DNA of 64,000 nucleotides from Adenanthera pavonina (lineage: Eukaryota > Streptophyta > Magnoliopsida > Fabales > Fabaceae): assembly GCA_026686845.1 (NCBI GenBank), contig JAIVEN010000023.1, positions 10,620,001 through 10,684,000 of the forward strand. The letters are read 5' to 3'. A model generated the notes under the pieces. That model was not told where the DNA came from. It made no database searches and was given only the letters and a program-made list of their open reading frames with translations. Position numbers and translations under genes: made by a program. The first letter of the stretch is position 1, and each line of letters starts with the position of its first letter. This document shows positions 1-10,800 of the stretch, one piece after another.

Positions 1-743
1 AACCCTCTTATTGATTAATTAACTATTTAATGGCTGCTTTCAGTTTAATTCAGTCGATATTTAGCCGTTCATTTTCACTTTGGTTTTTCTGTTTCTGTCG
101 AAAGCCCTATCGTATTTGCAACTTCTATGATGGGTTTCATAGTTATCTTTGCATGGCTTGTTTTGTTCTAATGGGCAAGGGTAGTCGAACGATGGGTGAC
201 GTGATCGTACATGCAGACGGTCCCGTCTTGATGGGGTTTGGGTGAGATGGTTGAGGTTCACCATTACCAGCACAGGGTAGGGTTTACCATTTACCCACAG
301 GGATCGTGTCGCCCACTTCCTTTGCCTGCCACGCATGGTCACAAGTGCCCTTCATTTACCACCACCCTTTTTGTCTACCCTTTGTATTTTTCTTTATTCT
401 TTTTCTAATGGGCTTGACAACCAATGAGTCGTAACGACTTAGCCCCATCATGAGCATAATTCATTCTAATGCTTTGAATTGCAATTCATTATTTTCGACT
501 ACATTAAGAGATTTTTCCATTTTTCTTGACACGGATGGTGGACGAGTGTTGCATGTTGGGATTAATTAACATTTGGGCTGGAAAATGAATAAATGATAAA
601 ATAGCAGACAATTGTATGTTTCTATGGCGTAAACTTGTAACCCAGATTGACATTGGAACAGGGCATTTGAGATAGTCTGTGCTTTTATTTTCTTTACGCT
701 TGGATCATGCTCATTTCTTTCTTTCTTTTTCTATTGAGAATAG
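1..743 (+). other. Intron 1 of FDH (partial)
   Basis: AT-rich, T-rich sequence ending in a pyrimidine tract and AG at 742-743. No coding signal fitting the FDH presequence was found. A 71-codon open frame near the start does not splice sensibly to exon 2 and does not resemble a mitochondrial presequence. Confidence 0.7.
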
Positions 744-3732
744 GCTGCTGGTGGAAGCAAGAAGATTGTAGGGGTTTTCTACAAAGCCAATGAGTACGCT
801 TCCCTGAATCCCAATTTTGTTGGTTGTGTTGAAGGAGCCTTGGGTATTCGTGAATGGCTGGAATCACAAGGTCATCAGTACATTGTCACAGATGACAAAG
901 AAGGACCTGGTTGCGGTTAGTCTTCTCCAAAACTCCTGAATTCAGTACTCGTTATCAATAAAACAACATAAATTAAGCAGTCAATTCCACTCTTTACACT
1001 TGCGATAGCATACACAGCAGAGAAGATTTGGTTGAAGATACTGCCACGGATATAAACTCCTAGGGTCTTCGTTTGTAAGGGAATAGACTTTTAAACAAAT
1101 ATCATTTAATGATTTCTGACTAGATTCTACTCTACCAAATAGAGCGCTTTTCCTTATAGATTGCACATTGTTCTTAAACAAGATTCTTAACTGTCACTAG
1201 CTTTTTAAGAAGAATAGACTCAATTGAAAGTGAGATCTAGAACAATGAGTTTCATTTACTTGCTTGTGTGTGTCTGTGCTCCTGAAAGTGAAGAGAAGAT
1301 GGAGTTTCAGGAAAAGTAGCTTCAATTGAGCCCCTTTTAAGTTTTAATGGAAGATATTTCCACTTTAGTTCCTAACTACAGTTTTTAAAAGATGAACTAA
1401 TTTATCATAACTAATCGTCTTTCAACAAGAGTATAAGATGGGAGTAGCAGAGATGAGAATGTTTAGATGGATGTGTGGTCATACAAAATTGGATAAGATA
1501 CAAAATGACTGTATATGAAGGAAAGTTGGGGTAGCACCTATCGAGGAGAAAATTGTGGAAAATTGTTTAAGGTGGTTTGGACATGTGTAAAGAAGAGGGC
1601 AAGAGGAGCCAGTGAAGAGAGTTGATCAAATGGCCTGGAGTCCGATCAAAAGGCATAGAGGAAGACTAAAAAGGACATTAAGGGAAGTTATAAGGAATGA
1701 CCTTTTGAGAAATGATTTATATAAGGAGATGACGTTTGATAGAGCTCATTGGCGTCGTATGATCCATGTAGCCGACCCCACATAGTGGGATAAGGCTAAT
1801 GTTGTTGTTGTAATCGTCTTTCAACATAATGAGTCAACTGGAAACAGAAGTAGAAAACGTAATGTCAATGGAATCTAAATCCATTAGTTTTTGTTGCATT
1901 TATTTATGATTCTTTCCATTACTTCATGTGTTTCTTCTTGGATGTTTTTACTGAGAAATGCAATTCTCGAACTAATGAAGAATTTCCTCTTTGATATATT
2001 GTATTTTCTTCTTAATTTTTATGATTGCTTGAACTTATCAAGTTATTTTTCTTTTTTCAGAACTTGAGAAACACATTCCTGATCTCCATGTGCTCATATC
2101 TACTCCATTTCATCCAGCCTATGTTACTGCTGAAAGGATAAAGAAAGCTAAGAATCTTGAACTGCTATTAACTGCTGGAATTGGTTCTGATCATGTTGAT
2201 CTTAACGCTGCTGCTGCTGCTGGACTAACTGTGGCGGAGGTTACAGGAAGCAATGTAGTGTCAGTTGCAGAGGATGAACTCATGAGAATCCTAATTCTTG
2301 TGAGGAATTTCTTACCTGGTTATCATCAGGCTGTTGGTGGGGAATGGAATGTTGCTGGTATTGCTTATAGAGCTTACGATCTTGAAGGGAAGACTATTGG
2401 AACTGTTGGTGCTGGGCGAATTGGCAGGCTTTTGCTCCAAAGATTGAAGCCTTTTAACTGTAATCTTCTCTACCATGACCGGGTAAAGATGGATCCTGAA
2501 TTGGAGAAACAAATTGGTGCCAAGTATGTGGAGGACCTTGATGCATTGCTACCCAAGTGTGACGTAATTGTTATCAACATGCCTCTTACTGATCAGACAA
2601 GGTATAGTCTATATATCTAATGTTTCTTGGCTGAATAATAATTCAGCAAATAATTTTGAGCGCTTTAAGAATTTTTTATACATTGATTGCTTTGTATAGT
2701 GATCAATCTAAACAGACTAAACATGTAGGTTGGGACTAGTCCAAGATAGTAGACAGTTCTGCTCCCATGCATACACTCCATGCATAAAGAAGAGTTTGAT
2801 CATCTGTAATTCTAACCTAAACTTGGTTTCTGACTTAGGGGATTGTTTGATAAAGATAGAATTGCTAAGTGCAAGAAGGGTGTCCTGATTGTAAACAATG
2901 CTCGTGGGGCAATCATGGACACCCAAGCAGTTGCTGATGCTTGCTCTAGTGGACACGTTGCAGGTAATTTTGAAACCACCACCAAAATATTGGTGCCTTT
3001 TTAAGCAAACGATGAAATTATTGCTGCCGATGTATATTATTTGCAAGCGGTGGAGTTTTATGCTTGTTTCTTATGTTTTATAAACATCCATTGAAATAGC
3101 CCAACATCAGCATGACCTCTGAAAATTATGATTTAATATCCATAAAATTAAAATATCTTGTGCTTTTATGCCATTTTTTAGGCATCCTGTGTATGATGTA
3201 ATCAAGTGATAAAAGAGATGCAGATTTGTATTTTAAATTGAGATTACCGGCGTGAGATTGATGCCATCCTCCCCTATGCTAACTTCTTTTCTTTGTCCTG
3301 AATGTTCTTGATTCTTATGTTACAGTGAGGTTTGCTTCCCACAATGAGTTAACTGCTTTTCCTTAATTTGTTTGGAACGTCGTTGATTCCTCCAGGTTAC
3401 AGTGGTGATGTTTGGTTCCCACAACCAGCTCCAAAGGACCATCCATGGCGTTACATGCCAAACCACGCAATGACTCCTCATATATCTGGAACCACAATTG
3501 ATGCACAGGTACTCGAAATTCTTATCCATATACTTGCCCCCCTCTTCTATGCTTCAGATCTTCCATTTCATTTGCTCCGTCTTTTGCTGGAAAATTAATT
3601 GCAATGAATCTTGTTTAGTTACGATATGCTGCTGGGGTCAAAGATATGCTCGAGAGGTATTTCAAGGGCGAAGACTTCCCTGCACAAAATTACATTGTCA
3701 AGGAGGGTCAGCTAGCCAGCCAATACCGTTGA
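744..3732 (+). CDS. FDH: Formate dehydrogenase, mitochondrial (exons 2-6, 5' partial)
   Basis: NAD-dependent oxidation of formate to CO2, a D-2-hydroxyacid dehydrogenase family enzyme found in plant mitochondria and induced by stress. Exons read by splice signals and phase: 744-915, 2061-2601, 2839-2963, 3396-3508, 3619-3732, giving 354 residues and a TGA. The translated order is KKIVGVFYKANEY, then the Rossmann motif GTVGAGRIG followed by YHDR (the Asp typical of NAD preference), NNARGA (catalytic Arg), DVWFPQPAPKDHPW (catalytic Gln) and MTPHISGT (catalytic His), ending in ASQYR. The mitochondrial presequence and start codon are not here. Plant FDH genes as I remember them have six exons, so exon 1 lies upstream and bases 1-743 are intron 1. 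Intron 2 carries a retroposon (1428-1810). A possible poly(A) signal AATAAA is at 3854-3859. The family call is very secure; the lack of exon 1 is only a window-edge effect. Confidence 0.95.
1428..1810 (+). mobile_element. 5'-truncated RTE-type LINE in FDH intron 2
   Basis: A 383-bp insertion flanked by an exact 16-bp target-site duplication, taatcgtctttcaaca, at 1412-1427 and 1811-1826. The inserted DNA decodes, with scattered stops, to the C-terminal tail of a plant RTE-like LINE polyprotein (fragments such as LRWFGHV, VDQMAWSPIKR, DRAHWRR, HVADPT). It ends in the (GTT)n tail typical of that class instead of poly(A). It is in sense orientation to FDH and is 5'-truncated, the usual product of target-primed reverse transcription. 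The same 3' end occurs at 18079-18119 and, decayed, near 60276. The LINE class is recalled from family patterns; the duplication is seen directly. Confidence 0.88.
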
Positions 3733-4776
3733 ACTAGTACTGGGTGTGAAAGTCTTCCATTGTTGAGGTGATTTGACGATCACTTAACAGCCGGGAAGGC
3801 ACTCAAATAATTTAATGTCTTTGTGGAGTTTGAATTACGTAGTTTGATTCGGAAATAAAGCTGTGGTGAATGGAGTTTCTTATGTCTTTGTATCTTGTGC
3901 TTTCGAATCTGGAAGTTCTGCTTGGTGAGATATGATATTTCAGCAGAGCCATTTCGTCAAATGCTTGAGTCACTTTTGCAAGAGACAAAAATTAGCGGGC
4001 AAAGCGAAGGACATGAACCCTCAACCCTCCCAAAACATGCATTTTTGTATTAAATATGTCTTCTTCACTTTCTCAGTAGCTATCATGAATCTCAAATCTG
4101 TTCAAAGTAATTTTTAAATTCTATTTTTCGTTTTTGGGTCAGAAAAATAAAATTTAAGGAGAAGAGTTGGGTAAAACCATGAGATCAGACTTTAGTTGAT
4201 TCATAACTATATAGCTCATAACTTCTCTCTGTAAGCACTAGGGAGAATGGCTCTACAGCAGGGCACAAAAAACCGTACTGACTTGTTGGGCGGAAAAATG
4301 GTGTTAAGTCTAGTTCAGATGTAAATGTTGACCGGTTATTTTCAGGACAGAGGAAAACCAGTATTGAATCAATCAAAATTTATTTTTTTTTAATTTTTAA
4401 GATAAAATAATATTATTTTTTTATACTAAATAGTATTATTTTTTGTAAATTTTTTTTATATTATAATACTATATAAACATTATTATTATGATACATAATT
4501 ATTAATAATAATAAATTTATTTAATAAATAATGTGAAAATAAAATATTAATAGAGAATTTTAAGTTCAAAATATGATTATAGATAAAAATTAAATTATTT
4601 AAATTTTAATGTTAAATTAAAAAATTTATGAATAATATTTTTAATTTTTTACATAATATATAAAAATAAAATATTAAATTATCTTAACGGTCCAGTCCCA
4701 TTTTTTGAACATTGCTATGGAGTATGAATATTAATGCATGGCAAACATCAAAATGATTAGTTGGCCAAAAAAAATT
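3733..4776. other. FDH 3' flank and AT-rich intergenic DNA
   Basis: The first 200-400 bases are probably FDH 3' UTR (AATAAA at 3854). Beyond about 4380 the sequence is almost pure A/T, with short low-complexity runs. No gene seen. Confidence 0.6.
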
Positions 4777-5620
4777 GGAAAAATTACATCAAATCCCCAA
4801 TTTATTAACATTTAAGACTAAGATTGTAAAATTAGAAAAAGAGACCTTAGATTCTTAAAACAAATTAAATCAAATTCCATATTATCAAAATATCCTCATC
4901 CTATTTTGCAACTTAATTGTTTTAATTTTGCAACTTATGTTTTCAATTTTATCACGGAAGAATCAAATTTCAACTTTATAATCATCAAAGTGACTCCATG
5001 GATTTGCAACATCTTTCAATTTTGCAATTTTATTATTCTAATTTTGTAACTTATGTTTCGAATTTTAACACGAAAGAATCAAATTTCAACTTTAAAAGCA
5101 TTAACGTGGCTCCGGGGATTTGCAACTTCTTGTTCATATTTTGCAACTTCCGCGTTCTAATTTTGTAACCTATGTTTAGAATTTTAGCACGAAGAATCAG
5201 ATTTCAACTTTATAATCATCAAAGTGACTCCAGGGATTTGCAACTTCTTACTCATATTTTACAACTTAATTGTTTTAATTTTCCAACATATGTTTTCAAT
5301 TTTAACACAGAAGAATTTTATAATTATCAAAGTGACTCTAGGGATTTGTAACTTCTTCTTCCAATTTTGTAATTTATGTTTCCAATTTTAACACCGAAAA
5401 ATCAGATTTCAACTTTATAATCATCAAAGTGACTTCAGAGATTTACAACTTTTTCTTCCAATTTTGCAACTCATATTTCAAATTTCATTAAGGTTATTTT
5501 GGTAATGTTGATTTTGATTTAATTTACTTTAAAGACCCAAGGTCTCTTTTTTTAATTTCAAAATTTTATGATCCTAAAATTTAATAAACTAGAGATCTTG
5601 GTCCTGAATAATAATTTCCC
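4777..5620. mobile_element. Non-autonomous Mutator-like element with long TIRs
   Basis: The left end (from ggaaaaattacatcaaat) and the reverse complement of the right end (gggaaattattattcagg) align over roughly 120-130 bp, sharing blocks such as agtttattaa-like, aaaaagagacctt and aaattaaatcaaa. The 844-bp element is bounded by an exact 9-bp direct repeat, aaaaaaatt, at 4768-4776 and 5621-5629. Long terminal inverted repeats starting with GG(G)AAA and a 9-bp target duplication are the signature of Mutator-like elements. There is no transposase; the centre is a degenerate tandem repeat. The target duplication is A-rich, so it is less discriminating than a mixed-sequence one. Confidence 0.78.
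4905..5485. repeat. Degenerate tandem repeat inside the MULE
   Basis: About five copies of a 100-120 bp unit. Each contains a block like atttcaactttataatcatc, then aaagtgactcc, a gggatttgcaactt block and two to three further ttttgcaactt motifs. The aaagtgactcc landmark recurs near 4986, 5100 (as taacgtggctcc), 5218, 5328 and 5427. Later copies are progressively diverged. Confidence 0.75.
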
Positions 5621-6571
5621 AAAAAAATTAAAATGATTAATAAGATATGTAAATTAAAATTGAGTTAAATTTGGAATGTGAGATGAGAAGCTTTCTTTAA
5701 TAATATTTCGTTTGACACAAAAAATTATTTATATATAAATAAAAATATACATATAAATGAAATAAAATAATTATCTTTTATATAATAATCTTTAATCTTT
5801 TTCCCTATATATATAGAGTATGGCTATTTGTATATGTTTTATTAAACAAACAATATTAAAAATGGCAAAAATAACTCTCATAATTTCATTTTAAAATAAT
5901 ATTAAAATGAAAACATAATGATAAAAATCATAATAAACTTTATATAAGTTAAAGATAATAATTATAATATCTATAAAAAAAGATAATAATTATAATCGAT
6001 TTATATATTTATAAAATAAATATGTATCGAATAAATTCATTTTCCTTATACTCCTACTTTCTCCGTGCATAAAACTGGACATGAACTTGCAGGCGAAGGA
6101 AAGAATATGCCCAGTATAAAATTAAAAAGATACTCACTGGGATCACTTTTGGCTTTTGACATTTTTTATAATATTTATCATTTTAAAATTTTAATGAAAT
6201 ATAATTATTTATTTTATTATTTTATTTTTTATTAATATCAAATAAATTATTTAAAAGAGTATTTAAATTAAAATTATTTTAATAAAATATTATTAAATTT
6301 TATATATTTTAAATTATTTAATAATCTTTTTAAATTGTATAAAAAACTTTAAAAGCTTTTGGGGATGGAAGGAAGTATAGAAAAGGGCAAATTATAGTTA
6401 GATGCCAATAAACTGAATTAATTATAAAAAATAATTTTATATGATAAAAAGTGTTAAAATTTAAAATATTTAATAATAAAATTGAGAAAATAAATAATAA
6501 AAATTTTATTTTATAATAAATTTATTATTATTTTTTCAAAATTGCCAAGGTTGCGAGGAGTGAGTGGCCTG

Positions 6572-6644
6572 GGGATTCAGATCCACTCCCGCAGGGCTAT
6601 CGGAAGTCCTCTCTCCATCAACAATCATGTGCGTTGATTTCATC
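6572..6644 (-). repeat. Inverted copy, left member
   Basis: The reverse complement reads gatgaaatcaacgcacatga and continues with ttgatggagagagga, ctgcgggag and ggatctgaatcc. It matches 7565-7635 on the plus strand, with scattered differences over about 70 bp. The two members face each other about 0.9 kb apart, as in a foldback or TIR element, but I could not define termini or a target duplication. Confidence 0.6.
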
Positions 6645-7564
6645 TGAGTGCTGAGAAAAAAACTTATTTCATTGTAAAGGTTGTTGTGCGGTGGGATCCA
6701 CCATGAGACATACTTCCTCACATTTACAGTACGCAATATGGTATTGGCATTATGTAAAGTCTCTAAGTCAAATGTATTCTTTTAAAACTTAATTTTCTTA
6801 ATTTTAATATATATAAAAAATACTTTATATATGGATGCATTTTTTTTAAATATAAAAAATATTATTCTCTCACTTTTAAAAGTATTTCTAATAATTTTTC
6901 TCTTGTCTTGTAGATATTACACAAGTTTTTTTAATTAGTATATATTTCCTTGAATCTTAAATATATGACATTTTTTAGAAGTAATGTTGAGTAAAAAAAT
7001 ATAAGATATTTTGTAAGATTATTTTATATATTAATTATTTTTTCCATTTTTACCCCTACTATATAATTAATATATGATATATAAATATTGTGAGTAGTAT
7101 AAGAGATAATGTAATTAATAAGAATAAATAGTGAAAAATATTAAAATTTCTTGATAAATTTAATGATCTAACTTTTTTTCTTAAAATGTGTATATAATTA
7201 AAAATATTTTATATTTAGAATTAGGAAAGTAACTATGATGTTCAATTTTTATGATTAAATTAAAAATTGGCTAAATTATTCATTTTTCAACTAAAATTTA
7301 ATGTACAGTATTATGCCTATTTCAATTCCATACAACTTTAAAGTGAAAAGGGAAAACTTTCAATCAACGTTTTTTTTAAAACTTTTGTTAAACATTCATC
7401 CTAAAGATTAAAAAAATTACATGTAAAGATCCGAATAATAAAATATATAAATTAAAAATAAAAATAAAATTATTTTCAATGATCGATTTATTATTAAATT
7501 GTGAATCATTTATTCTGTCAGCAAAAATCAAAATAAACTGACTGCCATGTTTAATCTGCCCTTG

Positions 7565-7635
7565 GATGAAATCAACGCGCATGATTATTGATGGAGAGAG
7601 GATTGAGACAATCCTGCAGGAGATGATCCGAATCC
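7565..7635 (+). repeat. Inverted copy, right member
   Basis: Reads gatgaaatcaacgcgcatga, then ttgatggagagagga, ctgcaggag and gatccgaatcc. It is the partner of 6572-6644 in opposite orientation, and lies about 220 bp upstream of the SAMHD1-like start codon, so it may be in the promoter or leader. Confidence 0.6.
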
Positions 7636-7858
7636 GTGGCGTGGGGGCCGGATTCTGTCCCAAGTATTTCATAATTTTCATTCCTTTCTCGCTTCGGACG
7701 CCTAGACACGTTTCTTTAAAACTTAGTTTTCTAATTTTTTTTAAAAGGTTAAATTGGTTTGCTTTCCGTTTCCGAAACCGATTTCGTGCCACATTACTTT
7801 CTTTTTTTTGCTCAACCCTTTGCTTTCCTGCTGCAACTCTCCAGAGTGAAGGGAAGCC

Positions 7859-10800
7859 ATGGGTGCCTGCTTCAACGGCGACGTTTACTTCTCTCCTACC
7901 TCTTCTTCTCGCCGATTCTCCAAGCATATCCGCGATAACGTTCATGGCAACATTTATCTTGATCCCGTATTCCCACTCTCTATTTTTTCTTTCTTTTCAT
8001 TTTCGCTGCATTCCTTTTGAGTTTCTTTTCCTGCTCTCTTCATCTTGAAGCATGCATATGAGTTCATTGTAACTTTTTCGTCCAAATGGATAGAGTAGAA
8101 GAGCTCCGCTAAGCTATCCATGAAGAATTATAAACTCGTAGCTAGTCAACTTGTCGGTCAACAAAAAACATCAGTTTCCTCTCCTTTTGTTTTATTTTTC
8201 ATTGTGAAGTTGATTTTATGTGAAAATAAACAGGAAAAGTCTATTTCAGTTGCCAAGTATCCTTTTCCTTTTGCATTTAGTGATTTTGCTCTTTTGGTTC
8301 TAGTGTTCAAATCATGTTACGTCATTACATGATGCTCTTTACTGCAGAAATTGAATATGTGACGCTGTAATTTTATCTTTGGTGGTATTTGTCAATGTAA
8401 ATAACCGATTTTTTCTTTTTTTTTTGGGGGTCTTTTGTAGCTCAGTTTGAAGTTCGTAGACACCGAACAGTTTCAGAGGCGAGTACACTTTTTGTAATTC
8501 CATGCATTGTTTGACTCTCTAATTTTATCTTTGGTGGTATTTGCAATGCATGATATAGCCTTGATTTCTTATAACAGGCTCCGTGACCTCAAACAGCTGG
8601 GTGAGTTAATTCCCTTCTCTTTCATCCATGAATATCAAAAAGTACTATGGAAGCCTGTTTAGAATAGAGATAAACCAGCAAAGCCACTTATTCTAAGTTA
8701 TCTTTTCAAATAGTTTGCTGTCTTGTTTTCCCTGTAATCTCTTAGAAGTTTATTTATTTTAGAATGTCAATGCTAAATTAAAATAGACTATAATACTTTC
8801 AAGTGATTTAATCAGACGAGTTCTTGTGTTATCAGCAGATGATTTATTAAGTAGGTTGCCGAGAGGTCGTTTATTATGTTTGTGCCCATATTTTTTTAAA
8901 TGAGATATTGCACGTTTGGCTCCATCGTTTTGTCAGCTGGAGAACTGTTTTGAAATCTTGATTTTGATGCTTTGGGATTTGAAAAGTGATTGAAGAAATC
9001 TGATTAAAGTTGTGTACTTGGGTTCAATGTAATTGCCACCACAAGAAGTGCAATTTCATTATCATACCTATTATCATTCAAACTATTATATGTATACTTA
9101 TGACATCATGGAAATATGAAGGATCTTGACATAACTCTACCAGGGTTTTCACACTAGTTATGTGAAAATTAGCAATTTCCACAGAATACACTGACCAAAA
9201 AGCATTGGCTCTTCTACTAAAAGACAAAATCAAATAATGGTATTTCTGGCATTTCCTCTTGAAGACATAATAAAAGTGAAGGTATAATAGTATATAGTTT
9301 ATACCCCCACAGAGAGAAAGAGAGAGAAGACTGGGTTGGTTTCTTTTTGTTCACAACATGGTTTTCCTTCTTCTTGTTGCCTTTAAAAGGATGCTATACC
9401 AGTGTACCTGTAGGGAAGTGACATACAGTTTACAAGATTATGTTTAACATCACCTCAAACACTGGAACGCTTTAATGTGCCCATGGTGTGATTTGCCATG
9501 AACTTTTGAACTTTCAATTTTCAGGAGATAAAACTTTTTATCGTACGTTCTATGTTTCAGGTGTGGCAAATATGGTTTATCCAGGAGCTGTGCATTCTAG
9601 ATTTGAGCATTCTCTTGGTGTTTATTGGCTTGCCGGTGAATCTGTAGAAAAGCTTAAAAATTATCAGGTACACTATTTTCTTCTTCATATATTTTACCCG
9701 TATAAAGGTACAATTAAGAATTTTGAAGGGTTCTCATCTGTCCATATGATTCTTGCAGGGCATGGAGCTTGGCATTGATATGTTTGATATTCAAACAGTA
9801 AAGCTTGCAGGTATCGTTTTCCTTACAAACTCTTTGTGATGTTTATTCTATATATTATTTGATTTTCTCTTCATTTTTTGTAGGACTTTTGCATGATATT
9901 GGCCATGGGCCTTTCAGTCACTTGTTTGAACGCCAGTTCCTTCCCCGGGTTCTCAGTGTTTCTAATTGGTAATTTTTTGTTGGCCTCATTTTTCGGTAAT
10001 TTTGAATATGAATTCTTAAACTTATTCAACTTTTCCTACACTTTTTTTTCCTTTGAACATTATAATGAAAGGTTACTCTTTCTATGCAATTTGTTCTTGT
10101 TTCACTGGAATGCTTTAAAAGGATATCTTTTCTTGATATGGTTATTCTTACGTTATTTTGTGAATGTTATTTATCCACCATGCGTTATATTCTGTCTTTT
10201 GCAGGTCACATGAACAGATGTCAGCTAATCTGGTTGATTATATTGTTGATGAACACCACATTGATGTTGACCCTGAAATGATAAAAAGAGTCAAGGTATG
10301 GTTGATATATTATGAGTTCCTTTTTCCCATTATCTGACAAGTGTCTTAGCATTCTGAATATCGCTTCTTAAACGTCATTAGGGTGAAATTTTTTTGGTTA
10401 TGTAGATTCCCTGTTTCCTCACGTCCTTTCCTTTTTCTTTTTTTTCCTTTTAAAAGTTTTCCTAAATTAATAGGGCCTTGATTTGTTCATTTATATTTTC
10501 TTAATTTCTTAAAATATCAATGCATTTCTTTTTTATTCCTTTTTTGGTACAAGATATATTACTTTTTTTTTTCTGGCCAGTCATCATGGTGTATCACTTA
10601 GAAAATGGTAGGAATGTGGTTTGGAACTTTAGATCTTTCTCCTGATGGATGTTTATTATTTTTTGGCAGGAGATGATATTAGCAAGCTCTGAGTTTGCAC
10701 TTCCCAGAGTAAGATTTTTAATTTTTTTCTCTGAATTTTTAAGTCCCTTGTTCTCAAGACATAACTATGATATTTGGGTGAAGATTTATTTTTATTTTTT

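Larger units (their letters stand above)
5621..7858. other. AT-rich intergenic DNA upstream of the SAMHD1-like gene
   Basis: Extremely A/T-rich, with no coding signal. It contains a pair of inverted roughly 72-bp segments (6572-6644 and 7565-7635), listed separately. The last 100-150 bases are pyrimidine-rich and are probably the promoter and leader of the following gene. Confidence 0.6.

Noticed and set aside
30..245. 71-codon frame near the window start as FDH exon 1
   Set aside because: Hydrophobic and Cys/Phe-rich, unlike the Arg/Ser/Ala-rich FDH presequence, and no donor joins it in phase to 744. More likely intron 1.
1440..1800. Possible extra FDH exon or alternative exon in intron 2
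   Set aside because: The protein-like content is LINE-derived, contains stops, and is bracketed by a target-site duplication.
4905..5485. CRISPR-like regular repeats
   Set aside because: Plant nuclear DNA; the units are diverged 100-120 bp tandem copies without unique spacers, enclosed by transposon inverted repeats.
7388..7945. 185-codon minus-strand frame upstream of the SAMHD1-like gene
   Set aside because: It overlaps SAMHD1 exon 1 on the other strand, has low-complexity composition and no recognisable domain. Shadow of the AT-rich promoter and exon 1.
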